A stretch of 64,000 nucleotides of DNA from Myroides pelagicus (GTDB taxonomy: Bacteria; Bacteroidota; Bacteroidia; Flavobacteriales; Flavobacteriaceae), in the NCBI RefSeq assembly GCF_009711055.1, contig NZ_WMJY01000002.1:62001-126000 (forward strand), read 5' to 3'. Positions 25,099 through 34,597 of the stretch are shown piece after piece. Numbering within the stretch: position 1 is the first letter of the stretch; every line of letters starts with the position of its first letter. The notes under the pieces were generated by a model. That model ran no database searches and had not been told where the DNA came from. It saw only the letters and a list, made by a program, of their open reading frames with translations. The position numbers and the translations under genes were made by a program.

Positions 25099-27483
25099 TT
25101 ATTTTCTACTTTTTTCGTCAGTATTTCCTCCTTGGTGTTCTTTTACTTTGATTTTAGCGTTACCAAAAGAATAACTAATTCCTACATTGATATAACGCTG
25201 GTCATAATCTGTCTTATATTTTTGTCTAATATCATTAGTTGTAGTATATACCGTTTTTGCATAAGAGCGGAAGATGTCATCCGCGTAGATAGACATATTT
25301 AGCTTGTTATCTAGCATGCTATACTTTACACCAACCCCCAATTTGAAGGAAGGATCTAACTCCCATAAATTAGCTTTTACTTTTGATTCATAAGTAAAGT
25401 CAACTTGTGCACTAAGTGATTTTTCAGTGTTGAAGTAAATCGTGTTATTCGTTGAAAAGAATACTGCGCCTCCATCTTTAAAATTTATACTTACATCTTT
25501 GATTAGTTTATTTTCTAAATAAAATGCGTTTACATTCAACTGTGATTGTAGCCAAGGAAGTCTATTGTACATATAGTTTACACTTAGTGAGTAATAGGTA
25601 GAATTCATAATGTTGTCTCTTAAGTAGATTTGTCTGTTTAGCTCTTTGTCAATTGTAGGGTATTGAGAAAACATATTGTCCGCTTTGGAGTAAGTTAGGG
25701 TTGTAGTCAATTTGTTTTTATAGGTGTGACTTAATTCTACCTTATTGGTATAAGAGGGTTCTAATTTAGGGTTTCCACTAGCTATAGCGTAAGCTGATAC
25801 ATACCATTGAAAAGGATTTAATTCCCAAAAAGCAGGCCTTCTAATTCGTCTATTATAGTTTAAAATGAATGTATTGTCATCGTTTAATGTATGGGATATA
25901 TATAAAGTTGGAAATAGTTTAGTGTAGTTTTTTTTGCTTTCAGTTTCGTATGTAACTGAATAACCTTTTGTTTGAGTGTTTTCTAAACGCAAGCCAGCTT
26001 GTACTGTCCATTTGTCATTTATTTTTTTGTTTGCACTAGCATAGATAGCTTGGGTATTTTCGTTGTATTGGAAGTTATCTTTCTGTTTTATATCTTCTAC
26101 TGCATGACCATTAGTTAGATCATAAAAGTTATTCTTGTTTTTTGTTGTCACAAAACTTGTTTTTATTCCATAAGATAAATTCATCCAATTCAATGGTTGT
26201 TCAATATCAACTTTCGCACTGATATTTTCGATGTTTTGGTTTCCAGTGGTTGAAGCTATTAACAACTTATCACCAATGTTATTAACACCTTCTGTTTTTG
26301 TGTTGAAAAGTCTTGTTTGATCATTAGTATAATTGAAGTAATCTAGGTCTGAATTTAATTTAGTTCCTAGAGTATCAATATTATGTGTTAGGTGTAGGTT
26401 TACAGCATGGCTATTGTTTACCCCTGTATTTTTAGCGTTAGTATAGATGTTTTGAACAGAGTTATCAACATAGTTATTCACAGTTATGTGATCGGTATCA
26501 TCTGACTTTGGATCATATACATTACCCATGTATTGTATTCCTATTGAAGTTTTGTTGTTGAGCTGATAATCTAGTTGAAAGTTTCCAGCGATGTTATTGT
26601 TGTTGTCAAAACGAATGGATTGACCATCCCATAGTTTTTCAGGATAGTATATAGTAGCATTTTCGTTGATTTGGCTTTTTCCTAACGCTGTGCTGAAACT
26701 ACTTTTGATAGAGACTTTACCTTTATTATAGCTGAATACATTGCTTAATCGGTATGTTCCTTTGCGACCTTGTTTATAGCCTGTACTGATGCTATTGTTC
26801 CATGCATTAGCTCGGTTTTCTTTCAGTACAATATTAATCAATCCGCTATCTCCTTCTGCTTCGTATTTTGCTGGTGGAGTTGTGATTACTTCTATTTTTT
26901 TAATGGAATTAGAAGGTAGGCTTTTTAAGTATTGTATAAGTTCTTCTCCATTCAGTTGAACAAATTTGTCGTTTATCATTACGCGTAATTCATTTTTACC
27001 AATAAGTTTGATTGATTGATTGTCAACTTGTAGTCCTGGAGTTAGTTTTAATAACTCTACAGCGTCATTGTTGATGGCATGAACAGAGTTTTCAATATTA
27101 AATACAGTGCGATCAGCTTTACGTTCAAATACTTTTTTATTTGTTTTAACGACAATTTCCTCTAATTGGGTATCTTGTTCTATGATGACTGTTCCTAGAT
27201 CTATAGGTTTATTTATGAAAATTTCTTTATCGAAGTGCTTTTTACCTAAACTATATATTTGTACTAGATAAGTTGCTTCCTTTATACTATCTATAGTAAA
27301 TGAACCATCTGTTGAGGTGTAAGATTGCTTAGCTATAGCCCCATTACTCTTTAATAGGTAAATTTCCGCGAAATCAACTGGAGATTGATTAGATGTTTGG
27401 ATATTACCTGTCAGAGAGTTTTGCGCATAATTATTTGTAATTGATAGTAGAATAATGCTAATTAAGGATGCTAGTGTTTTCAT
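25099..27483 (-). CDS. Outer-membrane beta-barrel receptor, TonB-dependent-like (copy 2)
   Basis: This 794-residue paralog of the receptor at 22107 has the same order: a signal peptide (cleavage near NNYAQ, residue 21), a carboxypeptidase-like domain (about 24-95), a plug with VITTPPAKYEAEGDSGLINI near residue 200, and a long barrel ending in an aromatic strand before a charged tail. The two share the KADR-VFN, LIGKNELRVMIND and PPAKYEA blocks but are diverged elsewhere, most in the barrel loops, as expected for different ligands. The 346-nt upstream region is shared with a divergent XRE regulator, which is a candidate for its control. Confidence 0.9.
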   Translation of the reverse strand: MKTLASLISIILLSITNNYAQNSLTGNIQTSNQSPVDFAEIYLLKSNGAIAKQSYTSTDGSFTIDSIKEATYLVQIYSLGKKHFDKEIFINKPIDLGTVIIEQDTQLEEIVVKTNKKVFERKADRTVFNIENSVHAINNDAVELLKLTPGLQVDNQSIKLIGKNELRVMINDKFVQLNGEELIQYLKSLPSNSIKKIEVITTPPAKYEAEGDSGLINIVLKENRANAWNNSISTGYKQGRKGTYRLSNVFSYNKGKVSIKSSFSTALGKSQINENATIYYPEKLWDGQSIRFDNNNNIAGNFQLDYQLNNKTSIGIQYMGNVYDPKSDDTDHITVNNYVDNSVQNIYTNAKNTGVNNSHAVNLHLTHNIDTLGTKLNSDLDYFNYTNDQTRLFNTKTEGVNNIGDKLLIASTTGNQNIENISAKVDIEQPLNWMNLSYGIKTSFVTTKNKNNFYDLTNGHAVEDIKQKDNFQYNENTQAIYASANKKINDKWTVQAGLRLENTQTKGYSVTYETESKKNYTKLFPTLYISHTLNDDNTFILNYNRRIRRPAFWELNPFQWYVSAYAIASGNPKLEPSYTNKVELSHTYKNKLTTTLTYSKADNMFSQYPTIDKELNRQIYLRDNIMNSTYYSLSVNYMYNRLPWLQSQLNVNAFYLENKLIKDVSINFKDGGAVFFSTNNTIYFNTEKSLSAQVDFTYESKVKANLWELDPSFKLGVGVKYSMLDNKLNMSIYADDIFRSYAKTVYTTTNDIRQKYKTDYDQRYINVGISYSFGNAKIKVKEHQGGNTDEKSRK

Positions 27484-27587
27484 GTTGATTTGTTTTACAC
27501 TATAGGTTTCACCAATTTTGTTCCAATTAGTTTTTATTTTGTAATCATTTGTAAATCAGTGTTTTTTATTGCTGATAATTTTATGAG

Positions 27588-27626
27588 TTGTTCATTTTCG
27601 TACAATTTTTTTGCGGTAATGAACAA
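27588..27626. promoter_or_regulatory. 9-bp perfect inverted repeat between receptor 2 and the XRE gene
   Basis: TTGTTCATT (27588-27596) and AATGAACAA (27618-27626) are separated by 21 nt. The site lies 105-143 nt upstream of the receptor start and about 200 nt upstream of the regulator. It could be an operator or the stem of a leader RNA. No other structure is seen in 27484-27797. Confidence 0.4.
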
Positions 27627-27797
27627 TAAGTGCTACTTAGTGAGTGTTCAGTGAGATATTATTTTTTCTCTAAGTTAGAGATTCTATGGTCTTTTAAAAA
27701 GTATATTATAGGTTATTTTACTTACTTATTCTTAAATCATTGTGTTAAGTGTCTTAAAATTATTAGTTAATTGTGTAATTTGTTAAGATATTAATGT

Positions 27798-27805
27798 TAC
27801 TTTTG
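27798..27805 (+). promoter_or_regulatory. TAnnTTTG -7 box (TACTTTTG) of the XRE gene
   Basis: TACTTTTG lies 25 nt before the GTG at 27830. Possible -33 TTG elements are at 27771 and 27780. Confidence 0.55.
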
Positions 27806-27829
27806 TAGTAGAAAAGTAAAGTTAATCGT

Positions 27830-28120
27830 GTGAATATGGATACAGATAAAATAAAAGAGAGAAGAAAGGCCCTAGGTTTTTCTCAGGAGTATGTAGCTAT
27901 GAAGCTAGGTATATCGCAAAAAGCGTATTCTGATATAGAAAGTGGTAAAACTAAGTTGAAAACAGAAGTGCTTAATGAAATAGCCGAAATTTTAGAAATT
28001 TCTCCATTTTCAGTATGTCCAATTGCATGTGACTGTACCAAAACGTTAGAAAAAAAGCATGAACGCTTGCTTAATTATCTTTCAGATAAAGGTATTGCAG
28101 TTCCCAAAGAATATTTATAA
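27830..28120 (+). CDS. Small XRE-family transcriptional regulator
   Basis: This 96-residue protein has a helix-turn-helix of the XRE/Cro type at about residues 7-60 (KERRKALGFSQEYVA, then LGISQKAYSDIESGK, with the usual alanine and glycine spacing). A tail follows with a CxxxCxC cluster (C63, C67, C69) and a short helix. The Cys cluster could bind a metal or sense redox, but this is speculative. The start is GTG at 27830; ATG at 27836 is equally possible. A terminator follows immediately. The adjacent divergent receptor gene is its most likely target. Confidence 0.9.
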   Translation: MNMDTDKIKERRKALGFSQEYVAMKLGISQKAYSDIESGKTKLKTEVLNEIAEILEISPFSVCPIACDCTKTLEKKHERLLNYLSDKGIAVPKEYL

Positions 28121-28148
28121 AAAAAGAGGCAATTAATTGCCTCTTTTT
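28121..28148. terminator. Bidirectional terminator between XRE gene and fabH
   Basis: Perfect palindrome AGAGGCAATTAATTGCCTCT flanked by A and T runs. It serves both convergent genes. Confidence 0.92.
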
Positions 28149-29150
28149 TTATATTGTCCATTTAAGTATACTAGCTCCCCAAGAGAAGCCTGCTCCGAAG
28201 GCTGTTAGTAATAAACGATCTCCTTTTTTGAATTTTTCTTTATGCTCCCATATACACAATGGAATAGTCGCTGCTATAGTATTTCCATAATAGGTAATAT
28301 TATTTAAGGCTTTATCTGATTCGATACCTATTTCTTTTCCAACAGCATCTATAATGCGTTTGTTTGCTTGATGAGGTACTAACCAATCAATATCATTTAT
28401 TGTGAAATTATTGCGATTTAGCAAATCTTTACATGCTTCAGACATACCGATAACTGCATTTTTGAAGACTACTTTGCCATCTTGTTTGATGTAGGCTTTT
28501 TCTTTGTCTTCGTTGCTGCTGTTCAAAGGATATAGTGAGCCTCCTCCTTCTATATTTAGGTATTCTTTTCCAAGGCCGTTACTTAATAGTAGGGCATCTG
28601 TGATTCCTTCCTCATCGGTTGGCTCTAGCCATACCACACCAGCGCCATCTCCAAATAAGATATTCGTTGATCGGTCATTAATATCTACGAAAGTACTGAT
28701 CTTATCAGCTCCTATTACTAATATATTTGAGTACCTCCCTGTTTCTACTAATGAAGCCCCCATATCTAAGGCATATAAAAAACCAGAGCATGCAGCATTT
28801 ATGTCAAAAGCCCATACATTTTTTAAGTTTAGTTTACCACAGATGATATTTGCGGTGGAAGGCATCGGCATATCAGGTGTCGAGGTGGCAACAATAATTG
28901 CATCAATTGAGGAAAGTTCTTTGTTATGATTTACTAAAAGGTTCTCTATTGCGCGAATAGCCATATCTGAAGTAGCTAAATCTTTATCTAATATGCGACG
29001 TTCTTTAATTCCTGTTCGCTTGGTAATCCATTCGTCGTTTGTGTTTGATATTTTCTCTAAGTCTTCATTTGTTCGTTTATTCTCAGGAACATATCCACCG
29101 ATAGCTGTAATGCTAGGGTAGGTTGTTTTTTTTTGTGGTTTATTTGTCAT
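28149..29150 (-). CDS. fabH: 3-oxoacyl-[ACP] synthase III (KASIII)
   Basis: This 333-residue thiolase-fold enzyme has the FabH triad: Cys121 in NAACSGF, His260 in VPHQAN and Asn290 in YGNTIAA. The Arg-containing WITKRTGI near residue 41 and the C-terminal FGAGFSWG are also typical. It condenses acetyl- or branched acyl-CoA with malonyl-ACP to start fatty-acid synthesis. Flavobacteria often carry more than one fabH. This copy is not next to plsX or rpmF, so it may be the secondary enzyme or one with a specialised primer. It is a single gene, with an AraC regulator just upstream on the same strand. Confidence 0.95.
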   Translation of the reverse strand: MTNKPQKKTTYPSITAIGGYVPENKRTNEDLEKISNTNDEWITKRTGIKERRILDKDLATSDMAIRAIENLLVNHNKELSSIDAIIVATSTPDMPMPSTANIICGKLNLKNVWAFDINAACSGFLYALDMGASLVETGRYSNILVIGADKISTFVDINDRSTNILFGDGAGVVWLEPTDEEGITDALLLSNGLGKEYLNIEGGGSLYPLNSSNEDKEKAYIKQDGKVVFKNAVIGMSEACKDLLNRNNFTINDIDWLVPHQANKRIIDAVGKEIGIESDKALNNITYYGNTIAATIPLCIWEHKEKFKKGDRLLLTAFGAGFSWGASILKWTI

Positions 29151-29305
29151 GTAGCAACTTTTTTATACTAGTTTTTTGCTTCAAACAATGTGATATACGT
29201 TGTGTTTATTGCGAATTCAAATGTCTCTTATTTTTCTATGAGGTAAGTAGAGATTTAAACGTTTTAATTTGTTATAAAGACGTATTTATACTAAAACCTT
29301 CTGAA

Positions 29306-30205
29306 TTAATATTGCTTGTTTTTGAAGTCTGTAGGTGTTGTATTGGTATGCGTTTTAAAGAATTTACTGAACATTGATAGATCGGTGAAGTTCAATTCTG
29401 ATACAACTTCAGATACTGTTGTCTTTGGATTTTTTAGTAACATTTTAGCTTCGAGTATTATAGTTTCAGAAATAATATCTTTAGGCGTTTTATTTAATAC
29501 TTCTACAATTACCTTTGTTAAATGTTTTCTACTGATGTATAAGTGGTCTGCATAGAATTGTACACTTCTCTCTTTCTTGAAGTGTGCTGATACGAGATAT
29601 AAAAATTGCTTTGAAATCTCATCTCTACGTATAGGTTTATCTGTTTCTTTTTTGAGGATTGTTTTCCCGTGAAACTCTCCGATTTCATACATTAGAATGC
29701 AAAAGTGATGAAGCACTTGGTTTTTAGCGAATAAGTGATCACTATTGTAGCTTAATTTTTTAAGTTTGAACAAGTGGTAGTTTACCTCTTTTAGACAAGA
29801 GCGGTTTAAGGATATTATTTTAGGGTATTGGGAGGATAAGAATTGAACTAAGCTATTTGCTTTTAGGTGAAAGCCCGCTTCTAAGATCATATCAGGATCA
29901 ATAAAAATGGTCTTGACGGCAAAGTCCTTAGAACAATTTTTAATTTCAAAAAATTGCTGGGTTAGAACAATTAGTAAATCTCCTTTTTTGATAATCTGTG
30001 GTTCTAAATTTACTGTGACTTCGCATTGTCCTGCTGTTACTAGTATCAATCCAAATGTTGTAAATTGATAAGGTTTATTTACTACGAAATATTTACTGTG
30101 TTTCGGACCAATGTCTAGGATGACTAGGCGAGGATCCGTAAGCACATTGATATAGCGTTTGGCTATGTCCTGATGGGTGTAAACTTGTATATGTGATCTA
30201 GGCAC
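29306..30205 (-). CDS. AraC-family transcriptional regulator
   Basis: This 299-residue protein has an N-terminal cupin-type sensor (about 20-150; FGLILVTAGQCEVTVN and IKKGDLLIV) and two C-terminal helix-turn-helix motifs (FYADHLYISRKHLTKVI and TVSEVVSELNFTDLSMFSKFFK). It lies 155 nt upstream of fabH on the same strand, with no strong terminator between them, so it may regulate or be co-transcribed with fabH. It also precedes the efflux operon terminator. Targets are unknown. Confidence 0.92.
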   Translation of the reverse strand: MPRSHIQVYTHQDIAKRYINVLTDPRLVILDIGPKHSKYFVVNKPYQFTTFGLILVTAGQCEVTVNLEPQIIKKGDLLIVLTQQFFEIKNCSKDFAVKTIFIDPDMILEAGFHLKANSLVQFLSSQYPKIISLNRSCLKEVNYHLFKLKKLSYNSDHLFAKNQVLHHFCILMYEIGEFHGKTILKKETDKPIRRDEISKQFLYLVSAHFKKERSVQFYADHLYISRKHLTKVIVEVLNKTPKDIISETIILEAKMLLKNPKTTVSEVVSELNFTDLSMFSKFFKTHTNTTPTDFKNKQY

Positions 30206-30245
30206 TGCTTGAGATTATTTAGGTTGTTCGTTTCTGTAAATAGAC

Positions 30246-30285
30246 AAAAAAGGGAGATAAAAATACTAGTTTTATCCCCTTTTTT
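30246..30285 (-). terminator. Terminator of the RND efflux operon
   Basis: AAAAAAGGG..GATAAAA pairs with TTTTATC..CCCTTTTTT around a short loop, 20 nt past the stop of the RND gene on the minus strand. Confidence 0.85.
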
Positions 30286-30305
30286 GATTGTATTGTTACA
30301 ACTTC

Positions 30306-33300
30306 CTAGTTGTGTTTTTTTGGTTCAAATTCGTCAACGTAATCTTTGTTTAGTGTATACTCTTGGCTGATTAGGCTTGAATAATCAATAGGTTCTTTTT
30401 TACCAAAGAAATTGCTAATCTTGTCAAAGATGTAATAAACTATAGGAACAATTACCAAGGTTAAAAGTAATGAGGAAAGTAGCCCTCCTATAATTACAAT
30501 GGCTAGTCCATTGTTCATCTCCGCTCCCGCACCATCTGCCAATGCAATTGGAATCATACCGATAACCATAGCTATCGTTGTCATTAAAATAGGACGTAAC
30601 CTAGCGTGGTTAGCTGCAATTAGAGCATCGTGTACACTATCTCCCGCTTGAACGCGATGGTTAGCAAAGTCAACTAACAAGATGGCATTTTTACATACTA
30701 AACCAATCAACATAATAATTCCTAAAATGGTAAATATGTTTAATGATATATTAGTAAGCGCCATAGCTAGTAGGGCTCCAATGAACGATAGAGGAACTGA
30801 AAAGATTACAATAAACGGTTTACTGAAACTATCGTATAGTGCTACCATTACTAAGTAAACTAAGATGATTGCTGCTAATAAAGCTATTCCAAGTGTTCCA
30901 AAACCTTCTTGTTGATCTTCCATAGATCCAGACCATAAATAATTAACTCCTGGTTTCTTTTCTAGTGTGTCAAATTTTGATGTCCACTCATCAGCGATAG
31001 CTCCTGCAGAACGTCCGATGGTTTGTGATTTAATAGTTACTGACGGTGTTTTATCTCTTCTTTCAAGGACAGATGGCCCTGAACTATAAATTACTTGTGC
31101 AAATTGTTGTAATTTGATTTGTTGACCCATTGCATTTGTGAACGTGATATCTTTGACATCGTCTATTGTCCTTCTAGCATAATCCTGAAAGCGTATGTTA
31201 ATGTCATATTCATATTCTCCTGCTCTAAATTTACCATCAGTGTTTCCGTTAAAGGCAGTTTGCATGGTCATACCGACAGTATACATATCTAGTCCTAGTG
31301 CTGCCATTTTATCTCGATCAACTTGTACATTGATTTCTGGACTTCCTGTTTCAGCAGTCAGCTTAACTTCCATTGAACCTGGTATCTGCTCCAAGAGTTC
31401 TTTTGCTTGAATGGCAAAGTCCATGGCGTCATCTATCGTTGATCCCGTTACTGTTAGTGAAATAGGTGCTTCCTCAGCTCCCATCATTCCCACGGGTACT
31501 GTTTTTACTTTTGCATTAACAACAATTGGAATTAGTTCATTCTTCAATTTAGCTGCATAAACAAATGAGTTTTCTTTACGCAATTTCTTGTCAGTTAGTA
31601 TAACTTGTATCTCTGATTTGTATTTTGTCGCTTGAATACCTCCATACCCTTCTGATGATTGCCCTACTGTAGTGATCATGTCAACTATTTCTGGTTTCGT
31701 TCTTAGGTAAGTTTCTACTTCTTGTGTTAGCTGGTTTGTTTGCTGAACAGATGCGTCTTTATCTAGTTCTAACTGTACTAAGAACTCGCCTTTATCTGTT
31801 TTTGGGAAAAAGTCAAACCCTATGTATCCCATTGGCAGTAATGCTATAGATACAAAGAAAGATATTCCTACTACAATGATTACGATAATTGTATTTTTAG
31901 TTGATTTTAATGACCATACAAGTAAATCTGATATACCGTGTGTAAAACTATTTAACCCTTTTTCAAATCCATGGATAATCTTACCAAAAAAAGATGTTGG
32001 CTTGATTACTTCTATTTTTCCAAATCTAGAAAACAACCAAGGAACAACGGTAAAGGACACTAATAAGGATAGCATGGTGGCTATAATTACAGTAACACAG
32101 AATTGTTTAATAATGTTCGGTACTAATCCTGACGACATAGCTATAGGGAGAAATACGACAACGATTACTAAGGTAATTGCTGTAACTGTAAAACCTATTT
32201 CTTTTGCACCATCGTAAGAAGCGCGAACTTTGTTTTTTCCCATTTCCATGTGGCGGTGTATATTTTCAATTACCACAATAGCATCATCTACTAGGATACC
32301 TACTACTAGTGAAAGGGCCAATAAACTCAGTAAGTTTAGTGTATAGTCAAATAAGTACAATCCTATAAATGTAGCTACTAAGGATAAAGGTATTGCTACC
32401 ATTACGATTACTGCATTTCTCAAACTATGTAAGAAGAACAACATTACAAAAGCTACTAATACGATCGCCAGGAATAAGTCAAACATTACTCCATCTGCTG
32501 CCTCTAAGGTAAAGTCAGAGGTGTCATTGGCAATATTAAAATGTATATCTGAATCCGCATAGTTCTTTTCTACTTCTGTGATTGCCTGTTTGGTCAATTG
32601 ACTTACAGATACTGCATTTGCATCTGACTGTTTGATCACTTGCATTAAGATCGTTGATTCTTGATTGAATCGAGCTATTTTCTCTATTTCTTTGATCCCG
32701 TCTTGTACGTCTGCGATTTCTCCTAGACGGATATCTATTCCTCCTTGAGAAGCGATTACTAGATTACGCATCTCTTCAATATCTTTGTATTTACCTGCTA
32801 GACGAATAATGGTCTGCTTGTCATCTGTCTTAACATTTCCTGTTGGGAAATCAAGGTTTGAAGCTAATATTACTTGCTGTACCATTGGCACATTTAACCC
32901 ATAAGCTTCTAATCTTTTTGGGTCAAGTAAAACTTGTATTTGCCTTTCTTCTCCTCCTATAAGGTCTACTTTTGCTACTCCATTAATACGTGAAAAAATT
33001 GGTTGAATCTTTTTGTCTAATAAATCATAGAGCTCTTTTTCACTTAAATTACTCGTGATACTCAAGGTCATAATCGGTAAATCACTCAAAGAGTATTTTT
33101 GAAGTGAGGGTGGATCTACGTCCTTTGGTAAGTCTTTTAGGATTGCATTAATTTTTCGTTGTGCATCATTCAGTGAAAGGTCAGCGTCAGCATCAGAGTT
33201 TAGGTAAATCATAATGGTTGATAGACTTTCGAATGACATCGCTTCTACTTTTTTTACATTTTCAAGGGAAGCGACTGCATCTTCTATCTTTTTTGTAACG

Positions 33301-33485
33301 GTGTTTTCTATTTCTGAAGGTGATGCTCCTGGGTAGACGGTTGCTACTGTAATTACGTTAATTTCAAATTTTGGAATTAACTCGTAACTAAGGTTTTTGT
33401 AACTAAATATTCCCCCAAGTAATAGCGCAATAAACATTACGATGATTATACTTGGACGTTTTATAGAAATTTCTGCTATTTTCAT
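30306..33485 (-). CDS. RND efflux transporter permease (HAE1/AcrB family)
   Basis: With the start at 33485 the protein has 1059 residues. It is a typical trimeric inner-membrane pump: an N-terminal membrane segment (IKRPSIIIVMF), two large periplasmic loops, and two groups of membrane helices. The proton-relay Asp pair is present in GILVDDAIVVIEN near residue 390. It exports drugs or lipophilic compounds to the TolC-like channel through the adaptor encoded just upstream. I chose MKIAEIS at 33485 as the start; an in-frame ATG at 33515 would overlap the adaptor gene by 8 nt and adds residues not usual in the family. It is the last gene of the tetR-tolC-adaptor-pump operon. Confidence 0.95.
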   Translation of the reverse strand: MKIAEISIKRPSIIIVMFIALLLGGIFSYKNLSYELIPKFEINVITVATVYPGASPSEIENTVTKKIEDAVASLENVKKVEAMSFESLSTIMIYLNSDADADLSLNDAQRKINAILKDLPKDVDPPSLQKYSLSDLPIMTLSITSNLSEKELYDLLDKKIQPIFSRINGVAKVDLIGGEERQIQVLLDPKRLEAYGLNVPMVQQVILASNLDFPTGNVKTDDKQTIIRLAGKYKDIEEMRNLVIASQGGIDIRLGEIADVQDGIKEIEKIARFNQESTILMQVIKQSDANAVSVSQLTKQAITEVEKNYADSDIHFNIANDTSDFTLEAADGVMFDLFLAIVLVAFVMLFFLHSLRNAVIVMVAIPLSLVATFIGLYLFDYTLNLLSLLALSLVVGILVDDAIVVIENIHRHMEMGKNKVRASYDGAKEIGFTVTAITLVIVVVFLPIAMSSGLVPNIIKQFCVTVIIATMLSLLVSFTVVPWLFSRFGKIEVIKPTSFFGKIIHGFEKGLNSFTHGISDLLVWSLKSTKNTIIVIIVVGISFFVSIALLPMGYIGFDFFPKTDKGEFLVQLELDKDASVQQTNQLTQEVETYLRTKPEIVDMITTVGQSSEGYGGIQATKYKSEIQVILTDKKLRKENSFVYAAKLKNELIPIVVNAKVKTVPVGMMGAEEAPISLTVTGSTIDDAMDFAIQAKELLEQIPGSMEVKLTAETGSPEINVQVDRDKMAALGLDMYTVGMTMQTAFNGNTDGKFRAGEYEYDINIRFQDYARRTIDDVKDITFTNAMGQQIKLQQFAQVIYSSGPSVLERRDKTPSVTIKSQTIGRSAGAIADEWTSKFDTLEKKPGVNYLWSGSMEDQQEGFGTLGIALLAAIILVYLVMVALYDSFSKPFIVIFSVPLSFIGALLAMALTNISLNIFTILGIIMLIGLVCKNAILLVDFANHRVQAGDSVHDALIAANHARLRPILMTTIAMVIGMIPIALADGAGAEMNNGLAIVIIGGLLSSLLLTLVIVPIVYYIFDKISNFFGKKEPIDYSSLISQEYTLNKDYVDEFEPKKHN

Positions 33486-33507
33486 ATTTAATGCTTGTTG
33501 ATTGACA

Positions 33508-34572
33508 TTAGTCAATGATTGTTATTGGACTATTATCACTTAGATTGATTTGTCCAGATGTAATAATTGTCTCTCCTGCTTTCAATCCATCAAGCACCTC
33601 TACTAGGTCTCCAAAATTTCTTCCAGCGACAACTTTGGTTTCGATTGCTTTGCCATTTTTTGCTATAAATACTGTGTTCGAACTAACACTTCCAACGAAG
33701 GCATTTCTAGGAATTAACAATAAAGGAGTGTCTTGATCTGCACTAGCATCAAAATATGCTGAACCATACATTCCAGCTCTTAGTTTTGCTTTTTCATTGT
33801 TGTTTTCAACGAGTAAATCTACAGGATAGTTTAATGTAGCATCAGCTTTTGGCGCAATAAATGTTACTTTGCCTTGAAAATCAATGTTCGGTAATACGCT
33901 AGCTTTTATTTTGATAATATCTCCCTCAGTTAGCGTAGCTACATGACTTTCATCTACATTGACTCTTAGTTTTAGTCTTTGTACATTTACTATGTCAAAC
34001 ATTGGCACTCCTGGACCTACGAAAGTTCCTATTTCAATGTGCTTTTTATTTATAATTCCATTTATAGGTGCTTTGACATTAGCATTACTAGCTGTGATTT
34101 TTGCGGAATTCAAATTCGCCTCAGCATTTTTAAGCATCATTTGTACTTGATCAAGTTGTTGTTTAGTTACACCTCCTGTATCATATGCACTTTCAAATCT
34201 CGCTGCATCTGCTTTTGCAGTAGCATAGGCAGAAGTTGCGTTCTGTAGTTGTACATTGATTTGATCGATGTTTACACGTGCTAAGATTTGCCCTTGTGTA
34301 ACTTTTTGTCCTTCTTTTACAAATATTTGAGTTATTCTGCCTGGAGTTTCTGCAGAGACTATTACTTCATGCTCTGGCAAAAAGTTACCGTTAACTTTGT
34401 ATTGCGTATCTGTTTTTTGAAGTGTTGCTTTTTGTGTTCGGACACTTACTGTAGCACTCTTTTGTGCTACAATTGCTGTTTCTTCAGCGTTTTTGGCTTT
34501 ATTGTTATTTAATATATATACGGCTCCACCAATTAAGAAGAGAACGACTAAGGCTGTAATTATTTTTTTCAT
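33508..34572 (-). CDS. RND efflux periplasmic adaptor (HlyD/AcrA family)
   Basis: This 354-residue membrane-fusion protein has an N-terminal hydrophobic anchor (about 5-22, no lipobox Cys) and a split lipoyl domain (AETPGRITQIFVKEGQKVTQGQ near 80 and NVKAPINGIINKKHIEIG near 165). A helical hairpin lies between them, and a beta-barrel and membrane-proximal domain follow to the end. It connects the RND pump to the outer-membrane channel. The gaps are 25 nt to the TolC gene upstream and 22 nt to the pump downstream. A single operon is clear. Confidence 0.95.
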   Translation of the reverse strand: MKKIITALVVLFLIGGAVYILNNNKAKNAEETAIVAQKSATVSVRTQKATLQKTDTQYKVNGNFLPEHEVIVSAETPGRITQIFVKEGQKVTQGQILARVNIDQINVQLQNATSAYATAKADAARFESAYDTGGVTKQQLDQVQMMLKNAEANLNSAKITASNANVKAPINGIINKKHIEIGTFVGPGVPMFDIVNVQRLKLRVNVDESHVATLTEGDIIKIKASVLPNIDFQGKVTFIAPKADATLNYPVDLLVENNNEKAKLRAGMYGSAYFDASADQDTPLLLIPRNAFVGSVSSNTVFIAKNGKAIETKVVAGRNFGDLVEVLDGLKAGETIITSGQINLSDNSPITIID

Positions 34573-34597
34573 TGGAGTTCTTTTTTCTGATGACTAT

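Noticed and set aside
33486-33515. Longer start of the RND permease
   Set aside because: Would overlap the adaptor gene and adds residues before the typical MKIAEIS start.
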